From positions 1 through 7,607 of the forward strand of contig DMER01000248.1 in assembly GCA_003451645.1 (NCBI GenBank): a stretch of DNA of 7,607 nucleotides. The letters are read 5' to 3'. The position numbers and the translations under genes are program-made. A model generated the notes under the pieces. It saw nothing but the letters and a program-made list of their open reading frames with translations. It had not been told where the DNA came from and searched no databases. This stretch comes from Alphaproteobacteria bacterium. Lineage in GTDB: Bacteria; Pseudomonadota; Alphaproteobacteria; Micropepsales; Micropepsaceae. Below, one piece after another: positions 6,139 through 7,607 of the stretch; within the stretch, counting starts at the first letter, position 1, and the number at the start of each line of letters is the position of its first letter.

Positions 6139-6866
6139 TGTATCTAACCCGCGCGCGCCTCGCCCAAGGACCTGGGCAAAGCGGCGCCATAGCGGCTCAA
6201 TTGGCTGAGGCGAGCGGACGCGATCTGGGCCATGCATTGATCTGGTCGTTGATGAGCAAAGACGGTCCCGGTCGTGATTTTATCTATCGCCAGACCGATG
6301 TCTCGCCGCCGTCCTATTTGATTCTGAGCCAACGCAAACCGGAAGACGCACACCGGCTTTGGAAACTCGAAACCAAATCCTTCGCGCCCGGCCTAGCCAT
6401 AGGCGCGCGGTTCTCTTTCTCGCTCCGCGTTTCGCCTTCGATCCGAAAGGGACGGGGGGCGGTTCCAACTGAAAAGGGCGAGCCGGTCGCGAACAAGCAG
6501 GTCGACGTCGTCATGGACGCCAAGCTGCGCGCCAAACGTGAGGGCAGAAAATTCGACTACGACGAAGACGTGCCGCTTGTTGCCTCGGATTGGTTGGCGG
6601 CGCGGGCCGAGAGGCGCGGCTTTTCGTTTCAGCGACAAACGCTGCGTGTCTCGGGCTATCGGCAGATCGAACTCGCGGCTGCAAACAAGAAGGACCAAAG
6701 CCCTTCTCGCCGGGAAAGCGGGAAACACGATAAACGTTTCTCGGTTCTGGACTTCGACGGCGTCCTGACCGTGACCGACCCTGCGCTCTTCGCAAAGGCG
6801 CTTACAGAAGGCATTGGTGGTAAGCGGTCCTATGGGTGCGGACTGCTCCTAATCCGCCCGGTTTAG
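6135..6866 (+). CDS. casE: crRNA-processing endoribonuclease Cas6e (CasE/Cse3)
   Basis: Cas6e cuts pre-crRNA at the 3' base of each repeat hairpin and stays bound to the hairpin as the Cascade head. The 243-residue product is slightly longer than E. coli CasE. His33 in the GHALIWSL segment (32-39) lines up with the catalytic histidine region of the family, followed by RDFIYRQT. The C-terminus ends with the glycine-rich RAMP loop EGIGGKRSYGCGLLL (225-239), typical of Cas6e. The start overlaps the casD stop (ATGA); a second ATG follows directly, so the start is uncertain by one codon. Its expected substrate, a 6-bp stem with a 4-nt loop, is what pseudo-repeat 2 at 2021-2036 offers, so this enzyme could mature the predicted regulatory RNA. 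Confidence 0.95.
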   Translation: MMYLTRARLAQGPGQSGAIAAQLAEASGRDLGHALIWSLMSKDGPGRDFIYRQTDVSPPSYLILSQRKPEDAHRLWKLETKSFAPGLAIGARFSFSLRVSPSIRKGRGAVPTEKGEPVANKQVDVVMDAKLRAKREGRKFDYDEDVPLVASDWLAARAERRGFSFQRQTLRVSGYRQIELAAANKKDQSPSRRESGKHDKRFSVLDFDGVLTVTDPALFAKALTEGIGGKRSYGCGLLLIRPV

Positions 6867-6870
6867 CGCC

Positions 6871-7607
6871 ATGACCCTACCTGGCGCAGAACCACCGCGG
6901 CCGATCCCGCTGAAAGACCGCCAAGCGGTTCTCTTCATCGAGAAGGGGCGGCTCGATGTGTTGGACGGCGCCTTTGTCGTCGTCGACAAAACGGGCGTGC
7001 GCACGCATATCCCGATCGGCGGATTGACATGCCTGATGCTTGAGCCGGGCACGCGTGTGTCGCATGCGGCCGTGGCGCTGGCGGCGCGGGCCGGAACGTT
7101 GCTGATTTGGGTGGGGGAGGGCGGCGTCCGGCTTTATGCTTCGGGTCAGCCCGGCGGCGCACGGTCGGATCGGCTGTTGTATCAAGCGAAATTGGCGCTC
7201 GACGCCGACGCGCGGCTCAAGGTCGTTCGCAAAATGTACGAGATGCGGTTCGGCGAGCCCGCACCTGAGCGCCGCTCGATCGATCAGTTGCGCGGGATCG
7301 AAGGCGCGCGCGTCAAGCGCAGCTATGAGGTCATCGCCCGCCGGTACAATGTCGCCTGGGACGGGCGGCGTTATGACCCAAACGCGTGGGATGCATCCAA
7401 CATCCCTAACCGCTGCTTGTCGGCGGCCACCGCGTCGCTTTACGGCATTTGCGAGGCGGCTATTCTGGCGGCGGGTTACGCGCCGGCGATCGGTTTCTTG
7501 CATACGGGCAAACCGCAAAGCTTCGTCTACGACATTGCCGATATCGTGAAGTTCGAGACCGTGGTTCCGGCCGCGTTTCGGATCGCGGCGCGCAATCCCG
7601 CCGTGCC
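6871..7607 (+). CDS. cas1: Cas1e integrase of CRISPR adaptation (3' end outside window)
   Basis: With Cas2, Cas1 forms the integrase that inserts new spacers into the CRISPR array. The frame is open from the ATG at 6871 to the right edge, giving 245 complete codons of a protein usually about 300 residues long. The start reads MTLPGAEPPRPIPLKDRQ, as in other Cas1e proteins. The catalytic metal-binding residues are visible: Glu144 in RGIEGARVKRSY, His211 in GFLHTGKPQSF, and Asp221 and Asp224 in YDIADIVKFE. They match E. coli Glu141, His208, Asp218 and Asp221 with a constant offset of three, so the enzyme looks active. The gene starts 4 bases after the casE stop with no clear Shine-Dalgarno sequence, which suggests coupled translation. 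cas2 is expected just beyond the window. Confidence 0.96.
   Translation, partial: MTLPGAEPPRPIPLKDRQAVLFIEKGRLDVLDGAFVVVDKTGVRTHIPIGGLTCLMLEPGTRVSHAAVALAARAGTLLIWVGEGGVRLYASGQPGGARSDRLLYQAKLALDADARLKVVRKMYEMRFGEPAPERRSIDQLRGIEGARVKRSYEVIARRYNVAWDGRRYDPNAWDASNIPNRCLSAATASLYGICEAAILAAGYAPAIGFLHTGKPQSFVYDIADIVKFETVVPAAFRIAARNPAV

Overview
The window is most of a type I-E CRISPR-Cas locus. All genes lie on the + strand, in the order cas3 (5' end cut by the window), a 247-base intergenic region, casA/cas8e, casB/cse2, casC/cas7e, casD/cas5e, casE/cas6e and cas1e (3' end cut by the window). Base composition is GC-rich (roughly 60 % by eye). A crRNA handle of the ATGAACCG type sits in the intergenic region. 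Together with the protein sequences, this fits a proteobacterium, most likely an alphaproteobacterium; I cannot name the species.

Region 1-1951 encodes the SF2 helicase part and C-terminal domain of Cas3; the HD nuclease part would lie upstream of the window. From 2199 to the right edge, the Cascade genes and cas1e are packed with overlaps of 4-8 bases or gaps of 4-9 bases, so they look like one translationally coupled operon. Together they encode the crRNA-guided surveillance complex (Cas8e, Cse2, Cas7e, Cas5e, Cas6e), the recruited nuclease-helicase (Cas3) and the adaptation integrase (Cas1e). Cas2 and the CRISPR array are not in the window.

The most interesting part is the cas3-casA intergenic region (1952-2198). 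It holds a degenerate two-repeat mini-CRISPR. A pseudo-repeat with an intact 8-nt crRNA handle (1976-1983) is followed by a 32-nt pseudo-spacer (1984-2015) and a second pseudo-repeat. The second repeat keeps a canonical I-E hairpin (6-bp stem, 4-nt loop; 2021-2036). Cas6e processing would give a 61-nt crRNA-like RNA (1976-2036), the standard I-E crRNA length. Its pseudo-spacer matches a site 50 bases further downstream (2066-2082) at 15 of 17 positions. The site is preceded by an AAG PAM (2063-2065). The only two mismatches are at guide positions 6 and 12, which are bases that Cascade flips out and does not read. The matched site overlaps a possible -10 box, and the full protospacer covers the Shine-Dalgarno sequence of a small ORF. 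This is the architecture of a CRISPR-resembling regulatory RNA (CreR/CreA class) that guides Cascade to repress a local promoter.

Downstream of the target, a short ORF at 2096 has a strong Shine-Dalgarno sequence, an arginine run, AGA codons and tandem TTA codons. It is followed by a small hairpin with a short T-run, then the casA ribosome binding site. The RNA could therefore be an autorepressor of the Cascade operon (CreR), the antitoxin of a CRISPR-repressed toxin (CreTA), or both. Sequence alone does not decide between these.
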